Source: Chryseobacterium sp. W4I1
GTDB lineage: Bacteria; Bacteroidota; Bacteroidia; Flavobacteriales; Weeksellaceae
Direction: 5' to 3'
Assembly (NCBI RefSeq): GCF_030816115.1
Contig: NZ_JAUSXQ010000001.1
Span: 4,507,001-4,571,000, forward strand
DNA: 64,000 nt
Positions 36,385 through 45,063 of this stretch are shown here, one piece after another (within the stretch, counting starts at the first letter, position 1; every line of letters begins with the position of its first letter). The notes under the pieces are model-generated. The model saw only the letters and a list, made by a program, of their open reading frames with translations, searched no databases and was not told where the DNA came from. A program made the position numbers and the translations under genes.

Positions 36385-37590
36385 ATGAACAACGTATATA
36401 TCATAGACTACGTAAGAACACCAATTTCAAAATTACAGGGCGGGTTATCAGAAGTAAGAGCTGATGATTTGGCTGCAGTAGTTATCAAAGAAGTTATGGA
36501 CAGAAATCCTGAAGTTCCTGCTGAGGAAATTGAGGACGTTATTTTCGGGTGTGCCAACCAGGCAGGAGAAGATAACCGTAACGTAGCGAGAATGGCTCTT
36601 TTATTGGCAGGGTTGCCTTACAAAATCGGAGGGGAAACAGTAAACAGGCTTTGTGCTTCAGGAATGTCCGCGGTGGCTAATGCTTTCCGTTCCATTGCTG
36701 CGGGAGAAGGTGAAATTTATATTGCAGGCGGCGTAGAACACATGACCCGTTCGCCTTACGTAATGTCTAAGCCGGGTGCTGCTTTCGGAAGAGACAGCCA
36801 GATGTTTGACACCACTTTCGGATGGCGTTTTGTTAATCCTAAAATGAAAGAAATGTACGGGGTAGACGGAATGGGGGAAACAGCAGAGAATCTTGCAGAT
36901 ATGCACAATATCAGCAGAGAAGATCAGGATAAATTTGCCCTTTGGTCTCAGCAGAAAGCTACAAAAGCTCAGCAAAGCGGAAGACTGGCGGAAGAAATTG
37001 TAAAAGTTGAAATTCCTCAGAAAAAAGGCGAGCCTAAAATTTTTGATCAGGATGAATTCATTAAACCTACTTCTTCTATGGAAGGTTTAGGAAAACTTCG
37101 TCCGGCTTTCAGAAAAGAAGGAACCGTAACCGCAGGAAATGCTTCAGGAATGAATGACGGAGCAGCAGCTCTTATCCTGGCCAGTGAAGAAGCCGTGAAA
37201 AAATATGGTTTAAAACCAAAAGCGAAGATTTTAGGATCTGCAGTAGCTGGCGTAGAGCCTAGAATTATGGGGATTGGACCAGTAGAGGCCGCCCAAAAAT
37301 TATTAAAAAGATTAAATCTTTCTCTGAACGATATGGACATCATTGAACTGAACGAAGCATTTGCAGCACAGGCTTTAGCCGTGACTAGAAGCTTAGGTTT
37401 GAAAGATGATGATTCCAGAGTGAATCCAAACGGAGGAGCTATTGCCATTGGCCACCCACTGGGAGTTTCCGGAGCAAGAATCATTGGTTCTGCCGCTATG
37501 GAACTTCAGAAGCAAGATAAGAAATATGCATTGTGTACCCTTTGTATCGGTGTAGGACAAGGCTATGCAATGGTCATTGAAAAAGTATAA
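36385..37590 (+). CDS. paaJ: 3-oxoadipyl-CoA/3-oxo-5,6-dehydrosuberyl-CoA thiolase
   Basis: The 401-aa thiolase has the nucleophilic Cys in NRLCASGMSAVANAF, the His motif NGGAIAIGHPLGVSGAR and the second Cys in LCTLCIGVGQG region. It is the PcaF/PaaJ type (FGCANQAGEDNRNVARMA). It cleaves 3-oxoadipyl-CoA to succinyl-CoA and acetyl-CoA and acts earlier on the C8 intermediate. The length is typical. Confidence 0.94.
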   Translation: MNNVYIIDYVRTPISKLQGGLSEVRADDLAAVVIKEVMDRNPEVPAEEIEDVIFGCANQAGEDNRNVARMALLLAGLPYKIGGETVNRLCASGMSAVANAFRSIAAGEGEIYIAGGVEHMTRSPYVMSKPGAAFGRDSQMFDTTFGWRFVNPKMKEMYGVDGMGETAENLADMHNISREDQDKFALWSQQKATKAQQSGRLAEEIVKVEIPQKKGEPKIFDQDEFIKPTSSMEGLGKLRPAFRKEGTVTAGNASGMNDGAAALILASEEAVKKYGLKPKAKILGSAVAGVEPRIMGIGPVEAAQKLLKRLNLSLNDMDIIELNEAFAAQALAVTRSLGLKDDDSRVNPNGGAIAIGHPLGVSGARIIGSAAMELQKQDKKYALCTLCIGVGQGYAMVIEKV

Positions 37591-37600
37591 CTTTTTCAAT

Positions 37601-37701
37601 AATGTAACAATATAGAAATGTAACAATGTAACAATTCCTATGATATGAGCCTTTCGAAGAATTTCTCATTGGTAAACTGTTAGATTGATACATTGTTAAA
37701 T
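37601..37701. repeat. paa junction palindrome 8 (paaJ-paaY)
   Basis: AATGTAACAATATAGAAATG and TAACAATGTAACAATTCC pair with TTGGTAAACTGTTAGATTGA and TACATTGTTAAATTA. The loop contains CCTTTCGAAGAATTTCTC, similar to the loop of the paaA-paaB element. Confidence 0.75.
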
Positions 37702-37723
37702 TAAATTTTTAACAAAAAATTTT

Positions 37724-38317
37724 ATGAACATCTACTCATACCACGGTATCCGTCCCATCATCAAACCTTCTGCCTATATTCATCCGCAGGCCGTGATCAT
37801 CGGAAATGTGGAAATCGGCGAAGAAGTATATATCGGTCCCAATGCTGTGATCCGCGGTGACTGGGGGAAAATTATTATTAAAGATGGAGCCAACGTCCAG
37901 GAAAACTGTACCCTTCATGTGTTCCCGAATATTGAGACCATCCTGGAAGAATCAGCCCATATTGGTCACGGAGCGATCATCCATTCCGGGCATATCGGTA
38001 AAAACTGTCTTGTAGGAATGAATTCGGTAGTGATGGATAAAGCCGTTATCGGTGACGAATGCATCATCGGAGCTCTGGCTTTTGTTCCTGCTAATTTCAG
38101 ATGTGAACCTAGAAAATTAATTGTGGGAAGCCCTGCCAAAATTATCCGTGATGTTTCCGATGAAATGATCCATTGGAAAACCGAAGGAACCAAACTCTAT
38201 CAACAGCTGGCAAGAGAAGGAAAAGAGGCTATTCTTCCATGTGAACCGTTTTCTGAATATGTAGAACAGATTCCTACCAAAACTGTTGATTACAGCATTT
38301 GGGCAGATTTAAAATAA
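37724..38317 (+). CDS. paaY: PaaY-like hexapeptide-repeat protein
   Basis: The 197-aa left-handed beta-helix protein of the gamma-carbonic-anhydrase family has hexapeptide repeats (IGNVEIGEEVYIGPNAVI). Probable metal histidines are in NCTLHVFPN and HIGHGAIIHSGHIG. PaaY is a thioesterase that recovers CoA from inhibitory intermediates of this pathway. It is 19 bp from the next gene and, unlike upstream junctions, has no palindrome after it. Confidence 0.88.
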   Translation: MNIYSYHGIRPIIKPSAYIHPQAVIIGNVEIGEEVYIGPNAVIRGDWGKIIIKDGANVQENCTLHVFPNIETILEESAHIGHGAIIHSGHIGKNCLVGMNSVVMDKAVIGDECIIGALAFVPANFRCEPRKLIVGSPAKIIRDVSDEMIHWKTEGTKLYQQLAREGKEAILPCEPFSEYVEQIPTKTVDYSIWADLK

Positions 38318-38335
38318 ATTAAAAACAGAAAATTA

Positions 38336-39163
38336 ATGATTAAAAAGATTCTCATAGCCTGTAGCCTGCTGTTTGCCTTTCAATTCATGGTTTTAGCCCA
38401 GAATGAAAAAGCAAAACCGTTGACTATCGGAGAGGTCAGGACACTCAAGTCTAAAATCTTAAATGAAGACAGAACTTTAAATATTTATCTTCCCCAGGGT
38501 TTTGATAAAGCAAAGTCATATCCGGTGATCTATCTGCTGGATGGCTCAATGAATGAAGACTTCATTCATGTTTCTGGGTTGGTACAGTTCTTTAATCAAA
38601 TGTATGCAATGCCTGAAACCATCGTGGTAGGAATTGCCAATATCGACAGAAAAAGAGATTTTACCTTTCATACCGATCTTAAGGATTTACAAAAAGATTA
38701 CCCTACGACAGGCCATTCAGACAAGTTTATTGATTTTCTGGAAAAAGAATTACTTCCTTACATCGGAAGCCAGTATAAAACAACAGAGAAATATCTATTC
38801 GGGCAGTCCCTGGGAGGGCTTCTGGCAACAGAAATCTTGTTGAAAAAGCCTGAAATGTTCAATAACTATTTTATCATCAGTCCAAGTTTGTGGTGGGACG
38901 ATCAGAGCTTATTAAAACAGGCTCCGCAATTGCTTTCCAAAAGCCAGGATACTAATAAATTTATTTACGTTTCTGTAGGAAAAGACGAACATCCTGTGAT
39001 GGTAAAAGACGCAGGATCTCTTTATGATGTAATGAAACAGGCTGGTAAAAAGAACTGGACTGTGGAATATAAAATGATGGAAACAGACAATCATGCGACC
39101 ATTCTTCACCGAAGTTTGTATGAAGGTTTGGTGAAACTATTCCCATACAGGGAACCGAAATAA
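38336..39163 (+). CDS. Exported alpha/beta-hydrolase (esterase D family)
   Basis: The 275-aa protein has a signal peptide (cleavage near MVLAQ) and the nucleophile elbow FGQSLGGLLATE, with a late His in DNHATILHRS. It belongs to the putative esterase family that includes siderophore esterases. It is not a known part of phenylacetate catabolism and may have been caught in the operon. An ester-hydrolysing role supplying aromatic acids is possible but unproven. Confidence 0.8.
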   Translation: MIKKILIACSLLFAFQFMVLAQNEKAKPLTIGEVRTLKSKILNEDRTLNIYLPQGFDKAKSYPVIYLLDGSMNEDFIHVSGLVQFFNQMYAMPETIVVGIANIDRKRDFTFHTDLKDLQKDYPTTGHSDKFIDFLEKELLPYIGSQYKTTEKYLFGQSLGGLLATEILLKKPEMFNNYFIISPSLWWDDQSLLKQAPQLLSKSQDTNKFIYVSVGKDEHPVMVKDAGSLYDVMKQAGKKNWTVEYKMMETDNHATILHRSLYEGLVKLFPYREPK

Positions 39164-39173
39164 AGACTTTGAA

Positions 39174-39443
39174 ATGATACCTTTTCTGAAGAGATATTGG
39201 AGTTTCCTGTTCATTGCTCTCATCGGAATCAATTATGCAGGATTCTATTTGCTGAAAGAATTATTAGGTATTTCCGATGCATTGGAGCATGTAGAATCAG
39301 AACATGTGATCAGAAAGCTGAAACAGAAGGATTTTTTATATACCCTCTTTGCAGATGCAGTCCTGATTATGGATTTTTCCCTTGTTCTGTTGCTGCTGTT
39401 TGTGGCAGGAAGGAAAATGGTACAACTCATTATTAAAAAATAA
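39174..39443 (+). CDS. Small membrane protein of unknown function
   Basis: The 89-aa protein has two hydrophobic segments (about 9-30 and 58-80) separated by a charged linker (EHVESEHVIRKLKQKDF). No domain is recognised. It lies 10 bp after the esterase gene and 24 bp before paaZ, so it is part of the operon. No homologue is recalled. Confidence 0.65.
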   Translation: MIPFLKRYWSFLFIALIGINYAGFYLLKELLGISDALEHVESEHVIRKLKQKDFLYTLFADAVLIMDFSLVLLLLFVAGRKMVQLIIKK

Positions 39444-39467
39444 AGTCAGTAAAAAGTTAAAAATAAT

Positions 39468-41963
39468 ATGGAAAAACTGAAAAATTACATCTACGGAGAA
39501 TGGGTAGAAGGTACCGGAAACGGAATGCCTTTATACAATGCCGTTACAGGCGAGCAGGTTGCTGTTTCAGATACAGAAGGGCTTAATTTTGAGCAGGCCC
39601 TTGACTACGGAAGAACAGTAGGCTACAAAAACCTTTCTTCCATGACGTTTTATGACAGAGGAGAGATGCTGAAAAAAGTGGCTCTTTATCTTTTGGAAAG
39701 AAAGAAAAAATATTACGAATTATCATATAAAACCGGAGCTACCCACGCAGATTCATGGGTAGATATAGAAGGAGGTTTCGGCACTTTCTTTACCTATTCC
39801 GGATTGGCAAAAAGAATGCTTCCAAACACTCCGTTTTGGGTGGATGGGGAAACTCAGAAAATCTCTGCCAACGGAACTTTTCTGGGAACTCATATTCTTA
39901 CACCAAGTGAAGGGGTTTCTATACAGATCAATGCCTATAACTTTCCGGTTTGGGGAATGCTGGAAAAATTGTCAACATCCCTGTTGGCAGGTGTTCCTTC
40001 CATTGTAAAGCCATCTCCTTACGGTTCTTACTTAACGAATGCTGTTTTTCAGGATATGATCGAAAGTGGAGTGCTTCCGGAAGGTGCACTTCAATTGGTT
40101 TGCGGTGAGCCAGGAAATATCCTGGATTATGTTCAGGATGGTGATTCTGTGCTGTTCACCGGTTCTGCCCATACAGGAAGAAAACTGAAATCAATGCCTT
40201 CCATCGCAGGCAATGCAGTGCGTTTCAATATGGAAGCAGATTCACTCAACTGCTCCATTTTAGGTTTGGATGCAAAACCGGGCACTCCGGAATTTGATCT
40301 GTTCATTAAAGAAGTACGTACTGAAATGACCACAAAAGCAGGGCAGAAATGTACGGCAATCAGAAGAATTATTGTCCCTGAGCACCTCATCGGAGATGTT
40401 CAGAATGCTTTGTCTAAAGCTTTAGATCAAACCAAAATCGGAAACCCGTTAAGCAGAGAAACCAGAATGGGATCACTGGTAGGGAAACAGCAGTATGATG
40501 AGGTCGTTAGAAAAGTAAATATTTTAAAATCTGAAACCGAACTAATTTACGACGGAAAGCATGAGCTTGTAGATGCAGATTATGACAATGGAGCATTTAT
40601 GAGCCCGAAACTGTTCTTAAACGATAAGCCTTTTGAGAAAAACATCTCTCACGATGTAGAAGCGTTCGGACCGGTTTCTACGTTAATGCCTTACAAAGAT
40701 GCCGAAGAAGCAGCAGCTCTTGCTAAAAGAGGAAAAGGAAGCTTGGTAGGTTCTATTATTTCACATGATGAAAACTTTATCGCAGAAACGTCATGGAAAA
40801 TGGCTTCCCAGCACGGCAGAATTTTTGTTCTGAACAGAGATAACGCCAAAGAAAGTACAGGTCACGGTTCACCGCTGCCTACACTGATGCATGGTGGTCC
40901 GGGAAGAGCTGGTGGAGGTGAGGAAATGGGCGGACTGAACGGTCTTCATTTCTTCCTTCAGAAAACAGCAATTCAGGGTTCTCCGGATGTGTTGAAGGCG
41001 ATTACAAAAGTATATCAGCAGGGTGCAGAGAAAAAATTCTCAGACAAGCATCCGTTTCAGAAATATTTTGAAGAAGTGGAAGTAGGAGATTCACTGGAAA
41101 CGGCAGGAAGAACCGTTACTGATGCGGATATCGTTAATTTCTCCAACGTTTCATGGGATCATTTCTATGCCCATACTGATGCAACCAGCTTAACCGGAAC
41201 TATTTTCGACAAAACAGTTGCTCACGGATATTTCATCCTTTCTGCAGCAGCAGGGCTCTTCGTTTCAGGGAAAAAAGGACCTGTTATTGCAAACTATGGA
41301 TTGGAAAACTGTTCATTCTTTAAACCCGTTTATGCAGGAGATACTATCACAGTGTATTTAACAGCAAAAGAAAAAATAAACAGAGGGGTAAAAGGAAGAA
41401 ACATTCCTTCAGGCGTTGTAAAATGGCTGGTAGAAGTGGTGAATCAAAGAGATGAAATCGTTTGTGTAGCGACGATCTTAACATTGGTGGCAAAACATTC
41501 TCCTTTCATCGATCTGAATGTGAAAAATGTTCAGAAGATATTAGGAGGTTTAACAGAAAGCACACAGCCAAGTTGGGGTAAAATGTCTCCTCAGCAAATG
41601 ATCGAACATCTGGAACATGGTGTTCTGGTAAGTTTAGGTGAGCCGGAGGCCGACAAATGTTTCACACCGGAAGAACAGTTGGAAAAATGGCAGGATTCAC
41701 TTTATAACCATAGAAAAATGCCGAAAGATTTCCCTGCTCCATTCCTGGCTGAAGATGAAACCTTATTGGAATTGAAGCATAAAAATCTGGATGCTGCCAA
41801 ACAGTCTTTCCTGGATAACTTACAAAGATTTACAGTGTATTACAGAGAAAATCCACAAGCAGAGCATATGAATTTTGTATTTGGAAAACTGAATAAAGAA
41901 ATGTGGGAACTGATGCATAAAAAGCATTTTACCCATCACTTTGAACAGTTTGGATTGATTTAA
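39468..41963 (+). CDS. paaZ: PaaZ bifunctional protein with extra C-terminal DUF1569-like domain
   Basis: This is an 831-aa protein; E. coli PaaZ has 681. The aldehyde dehydrogenase part (about 1-500) has the catalytic Cys in TTKAGQKCTAIRRI. The MaoC-like hydratase part (about 530-680) has the Asp/His pair in VSWDHFYAHTDATSL. Together they open oxepin-CoA and oxidise the semialdehyde. After about residue 680 come 150 more residues with SWGKMSPQQMIEHLEHG and KKHFTHHFEQFG, resembling DUF1569/DinB-like helical domains. It is the last gene of the operon. Confidence 0.9.
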   Translation: MEKLKNYIYGEWVEGTGNGMPLYNAVTGEQVAVSDTEGLNFEQALDYGRTVGYKNLSSMTFYDRGEMLKKVALYLLERKKKYYELSYKTGATHADSWVDIEGGFGTFFTYSGLAKRMLPNTPFWVDGETQKISANGTFLGTHILTPSEGVSIQINAYNFPVWGMLEKLSTSLLAGVPSIVKPSPYGSYLTNAVFQDMIESGVLPEGALQLVCGEPGNILDYVQDGDSVLFTGSAHTGRKLKSMPSIAGNAVRFNMEADSLNCSILGLDAKPGTPEFDLFIKEVRTEMTTKAGQKCTAIRRIIVPEHLIGDVQNALSKALDQTKIGNPLSRETRMGSLVGKQQYDEVVRKVNILKSETELIYDGKHELVDADYDNGAFMSPKLFLNDKPFEKNISHDVEAFGPVSTLMPYKDAEEAAALAKRGKGSLVGSIISHDENFIAETSWKMASQHGRIFVLNRDNAKESTGHGSPLPTLMHGGPGRAGGGEEMGGLNGLHFFLQKTAIQGSPDVLKAITKVYQQGAEKKFSDKHPFQKYFEEVEVGDSLETAGRTVTDADIVNFSNVSWDHFYAHTDATSLTGTIFDKTVAHGYFILSAAAGLFVSGKKGPVIANYGLENCSFFKPVYAGDTITVYLTAKEKINRGVKGRNIPSGVVKWLVEVVNQRDEIVCVATILTLVAKHSPFIDLNVKNVQKILGGLTESTQPSWGKMSPQQMIEHLEHGVLVSLGEPEADKCFTPEEQLEKWQDSLYNHRKMPKDFPAPFLAEDETLLELKHKNLDAAKQSFLDNLQRFTVYYRENPQAEHMNFVFGKLNKEMWELMHKKHFTHHFEQFGLI

Positions 41964-41987
41964 TTCAAAATAAAATATAAATTTATG

Positions 41988-42020
41988 ATCCCTTTTGGTT
42001 TTTACTGAAAGGGATTTTTT
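41988..42020 (+). terminator. Terminator of the paa operon
   Basis: The stem ATCCCTTT/AAAGGGAT with a 12-nt loop is followed by TTTTTT. AACCTTGACAAGG, a half palindrome similar to 27992-28026, follows at about 42022. Confidence 0.8.
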
Positions 42021-42085
42021 TAACCTTGACAAGGATTTTAATTACTTTTACAGTACAATCAGAATCTCATTATTTAAAACAAGAT

Positions 42086-42622
42086 ATGGAACTACAATTT
42101 TTCAAAGACTTTGACTTTACGGATTTCTGGAACGAAAGCAGTTACTCCGTGAGAGATTATATCGAACCGTTTCCGGATGATGAGCTTATTGCTTCCGTAG
42201 AAGAAGAGCTTGGCTACAAACTTCCGGCTTCTTAAATTGAACTGATGAGACTGCAGAACGGCGGGTTGGTTGATAAATCCTGTTTTCCTACATCAGAAGA
42301 GAACTCTTGGGCAGATGATCATATTGCCATTACCGGAATTATGGGAATCGGAAGAGAGAAAACCTATTCCATTTGTGGAGAACTCGGAAGCCAATTCATG
42401 ATCGATGAGTGGGGATATCCGGCAATCGGTGTTTATATATGCGACTGTCCTTCAGCAGGACATGATATGGTTATGCTGGATTATTCCAATTGTGGAAAAG
42501 ATGGAGAGCCTGAAGTGGTTCACATTGATCAGGAAGATGATTATAAAAAGATATTGCTGGCCAAAGACTTTGAAACTTTCATAAAAGGATTGAAATCTGA
42601 AGAAGAATTTGACGGGGAATAA
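42086..42622 (+). pseudogene. SMI1/KNR4-family protein with in-frame stop
   Basis: The chain from ATG 42086 runs MELQFFKDFDFTDFWNESSY to EEELGYKLPAS, then hits TAA at 42233-42235. The same frame continues IELMRLQNGGLVDKSCFPTS to EEEFDGE. The family usually has LP.SY..L at this point, so TAA probably replaces a Tyr codon (TAT or TAC). The two halves together give a normal-length SMI1/KNR4 domain (about 178 aa), often an immunity protein in toxin systems. The possibilities are nonsense mutation, sequencing error, or restart at the ATG at 42245. Confidence 0.75.
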
Positions 42623-42668
42623 ATAAACAGGTACTTTTAAACTTTAAAACAAATCAAAAGACAAAACA

Positions 42669-43445
42669 ATGAACGAAAGCTGGATGCAAAAATGGGAAGA
42701 GGTAAAAGATATTCTTACCTGTCCTACAGATTTGGAAACTTATTTTACTTCAGATGAAATTCTGGAACAAAAACTGGAAGTAATGAAAATTGGAAATGTT
42801 TCTCTTCCTTCCGGAAAAGTGGTGGTGAGAGATCCATTGGTTTCTCTTAATGCCAATCAATCACCTTATTTTATTCAGGCCCCAAAGGGAAATTTCCCTG
42901 TCACCATTGCTGTGGTAAAATCTGAAGACTGGGGAGACAGATATGCCGTTGTAAAAGTTGAATTTACCAAAGAAAAACCTGTTGTTTACAGAGAAGCGCT
43001 CATCGGAATTGAAGAGTTGGAGGATATAACGGAAGACGATTTTTTTGGTTTCGGAGTGGATGCTGGTTTAGGCTGTATTACTGATGCAGAAGTACTTCCT
43101 TTTGTAGACCAATTTGTAGATGAAAAAGATTTCGACAATATTTACGATGATTATTTTTCCGGACTTTTTGCACAAAGCTATAAAGACAATCCTAACAATC
43201 AGAGAGAAGCCGGAGATTGGATCAATTGGACTGTTCCGGGTACCAATTATCAGATTCCAATGTTTGCAAGTGGTTTTGGGGACGGAGGCTATCCTGTTTA
43301 CTTTGCTTATGATACCAACGGAGAAATTTGTGGCTTATATATTCAATTTATTGATATTGAATTGGTTTTAAGTGAAGAAGGGGACGAGGAAGATTATAAA
43401 GATGATGATGATCAACCTGAAAATTTTATTTTTCTGAAAAACTAA
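42669..43445 (+). CDS. DUF4241 domain protein
   Basis: The 258-aa acidic cytoplasmic protein matches DUF4241 (LPSGKVVVRDPLVSL, DWGDRYAVVKVEF, FGFGVDAGLGCI, FASGFGDGGYPVYFAYD). Its function is unknown; DUF4241 and SMI1/KNR4 domains are both seen as immunity proteins of polymorphic toxins. It follows the SMI1 gene by 46 bp and precedes the SMUG2 gene by 1 bp. No toxin gene is present in the window. Confidence 0.8.
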   Translation: MNESWMQKWEEVKDILTCPTDLETYFTSDEILEQKLEVMKIGNVSLPSGKVVVRDPLVSLNANQSPYFIQAPKGNFPVTIAVVKSEDWGDRYAVVKVEFTKEKPVVYREALIGIEELEDITEDDFFGFGVDAGLGCITDAEVLPFVDQFVDEKDFDNIYDDYFSGLFAQSYKDNPNNQREAGDWINWTVPGTNYQIPMFASGFGDGGYPVYFAYDTNGEICGLYIQFIDIELVLSEEGDEEDYKDDDDQPENFIFLKN

Positions 43446-43446
43446 T

Positions 43447-44148
43447 ATGGATAAAACTTTTGCGGATAAAGTCATTCAGTTTAATGAAAATCTAGAATAT
43501 ACTGGGGAACTTCCTGAAGCGTTTCAGGCATTGAACCCGTATCTGGACAATCCGGAAACCATGACTGTCATGCAGGAATTTTATCACAAATATTATAATG
43601 ATCAGAACCGGAGGAAATTCATCATCGGCATTAATCCCAGCCGGCATGGAGCAGGAGTAACGGGTGTTCCGTTTACCGATACCAAAAGGCTGGAGGCTGT
43701 CTGCGGGATTAAAATGCAGTCAGCCCGGACCCATGAAGTTTCCTCGGTTTTCATGTACGATATGATCGCCGAATATGGTGGTGCAGAAGAATTTTACAAA
43801 GATATTTACATCAATTCACCATTTCCGCTGGCCATTGTCAGAAAAACAAAAACAGGCTGGCTGAACGCCAATTATTATGATGATAAAAAACTCTTTGAGG
43901 CCGTAAAAGATTTTATGATTGATTCCTTGAAAAAGCATCTCAGTCTAGGGGTCGATACTTCAGAGGTTTTTGTTCTCGGCAAAAAGAATTCAGTATTTAT
44001 TTCGGCATTGAATAAAGAAGCTCATTTGTTCGATAAAATGACCGTTCTTGAGCATCCAAGATATATCCAACAATACAAAACAAAAGAAAAACAGCTCTAT
44101 ATTGACAAATATATTTTAGCACTGAAAAACAAAAAATCCCCTGAATAA
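43447..44148 (+). CDS. SMUG2-type DNA glycosylase
   Basis: The 233-aa protein of the uracil-DNA glycosylase superfamily has the first motif GINPSRHGAGVTGVPFTD (61-78), as in SMUG enzymes. The second motif is EHPRYIQQY. It resembles the SMUG2 branch (DUF4918) described in Pedobacter, which removes uracil from DNA. It starts 1 bp after the DUF4241 stop, so they are co-transcribed, although no functional link is known. A weak hairpin (AAATCCC/GGGATTT) at 44131-44160 overlaps its end. Confidence 0.8.
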   Translation: MDKTFADKVIQFNENLEYTGELPEAFQALNPYLDNPETMTVMQEFYHKYYNDQNRRKFIIGINPSRHGAGVTGVPFTDTKRLEAVCGIKMQSARTHEVSSVFMYDMIAEYGGAEEFYKDIYINSPFPLAIVRKTKTGWLNANYYDDKKLFEAVKDFMIDSLKKHLSLGVDTSEVFVLGKKNSVFISALNKEAHLFDKMTVLEHPRYIQQYKTKEKQLYIDKYILALKNKKSPE

Positions 44149-44212
44149 TCAAGGGATTTCTCATTTATGCATTTAGAATCTTTTTTTGCGTACAAAATCG
44201 CTTATGAAAATT

Positions 44213-45034
44213 TTATTTCTTGATAATTTTGGAAGATCCCGACGATGTCTTTAAGATGTAAACACCATTCGGAAGTTCCGAGATATCTGTCTGATTGGCT
44301 CCTTTTTTCATTTCAATATTTTTCAGAAGTTTACCATCCTGGCTGTAAATTTCAGCCTGGGTAGGGCTTTCCGTTGTAATAGAAAGAGGTCCGCTGGTAG
44401 GATTAGGATAAATACTCATTCTTTTTTGTGGAGTTGCAGCGTCATTCGTTGCCAATACAATACCTGTATCTTTTACCCAGGTAAATGAATCCACACCTAC
44501 ATAGGTATAGGCTCCGCCTGAAGTGATTCGAAGTTCATCAATAACAATGTTCGAATAGTTTTGCCCATTCAGATTTGTTAAATCAATTAAAGTATATCCA
44601 TTGGTTGCACCAAGAGATGTAACAAAACCTGTCGTCTTGGTTTGAGTAAATTTAGTTACTCCAGATAATTTTCCGGTTACGGTAAGATTTCCGACAACAT
44701 TTTGATTTAATGCATTATTAGAAAGAAATATCCAAAATCGATTGACTTTAAATAAGTTGGATGTGCTCTTAATACTAAAAGAAGCATCTGTGGCAACAGA
44801 ACCGGAATTATCAATATACCTGTTATCATTAGCTGTCCCATTCCAGCCCGTTCCCGGGTAATTTGCCTGAATGTCAAATGTTGATACATAGGAAATGATA
44901 TTAAAAATCACTCCGTTATCTGTGAAACTTGGACTCCCGTTGGATTCAGTTTCAAATTGTTCCGTACTGGTCTGTCCAAAAGAAAATAAAGATATGAGCA
45001 GACTACAGATGGTTAAAAAAATAGATCTTTTCAT
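44213..45034 (-). CDS. Secreted protein with T9SS type A sorting tail
   Basis: The 273-aa protein has a signal peptide (cleavage near SFGQ) and a central beta-rich domain of about 170 residues with no recognised catalytic motif. The C-terminal sorting domain reads MSIYPNPTSGPLSI, LLKNIEMKKGANQTDISELP and NGVYILKTSSGSSKIIKK. It is therefore delivered to the cell surface or medium by the type IX secretion system. It is separated from the collar-protein gene by 29 bp on the same strand, so it is probably co-transcribed. Confidence 0.85.
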   Translation of the reverse strand: MKRSIFLTICSLLISLFSFGQTSTEQFETESNGSPSFTDNGVIFNIISYVSTFDIQANYPGTGWNGTANDNRYIDNSGSVATDASFSIKSTSNLFKVNRFWIFLSNNALNQNVVGNLTVTGKLSGVTKFTQTKTTGFVTSLGATNGYTLIDLTNLNGQNYSNIVIDELRITSGGAYTYVGVDSFTWVKDTGIVLATNDAATPQKRMSIYPNPTSGPLSITTESPTQAEIYSQDGKLLKNIEMKKGANQTDISELPNGVYILKTSSGSSKIIKK

Positions 45035-45063
45035 GATTTAGGTTTTAAAATAGATTGTTTTTT

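Noticed and set aside
30706..37701. The repeated elements in the paa cluster as a CRISPR array
   Set aside because: The units are long inverted repeats scattered between genes, not short direct repeats with regular unique spacers, and no cas gene is present.
42233..42235. Stop-codon readthrough in the SMI1 gene
   Set aside because: TAA is the least leaky stop and no readthrough context is recognised; mutation or sequencing error is more likely.
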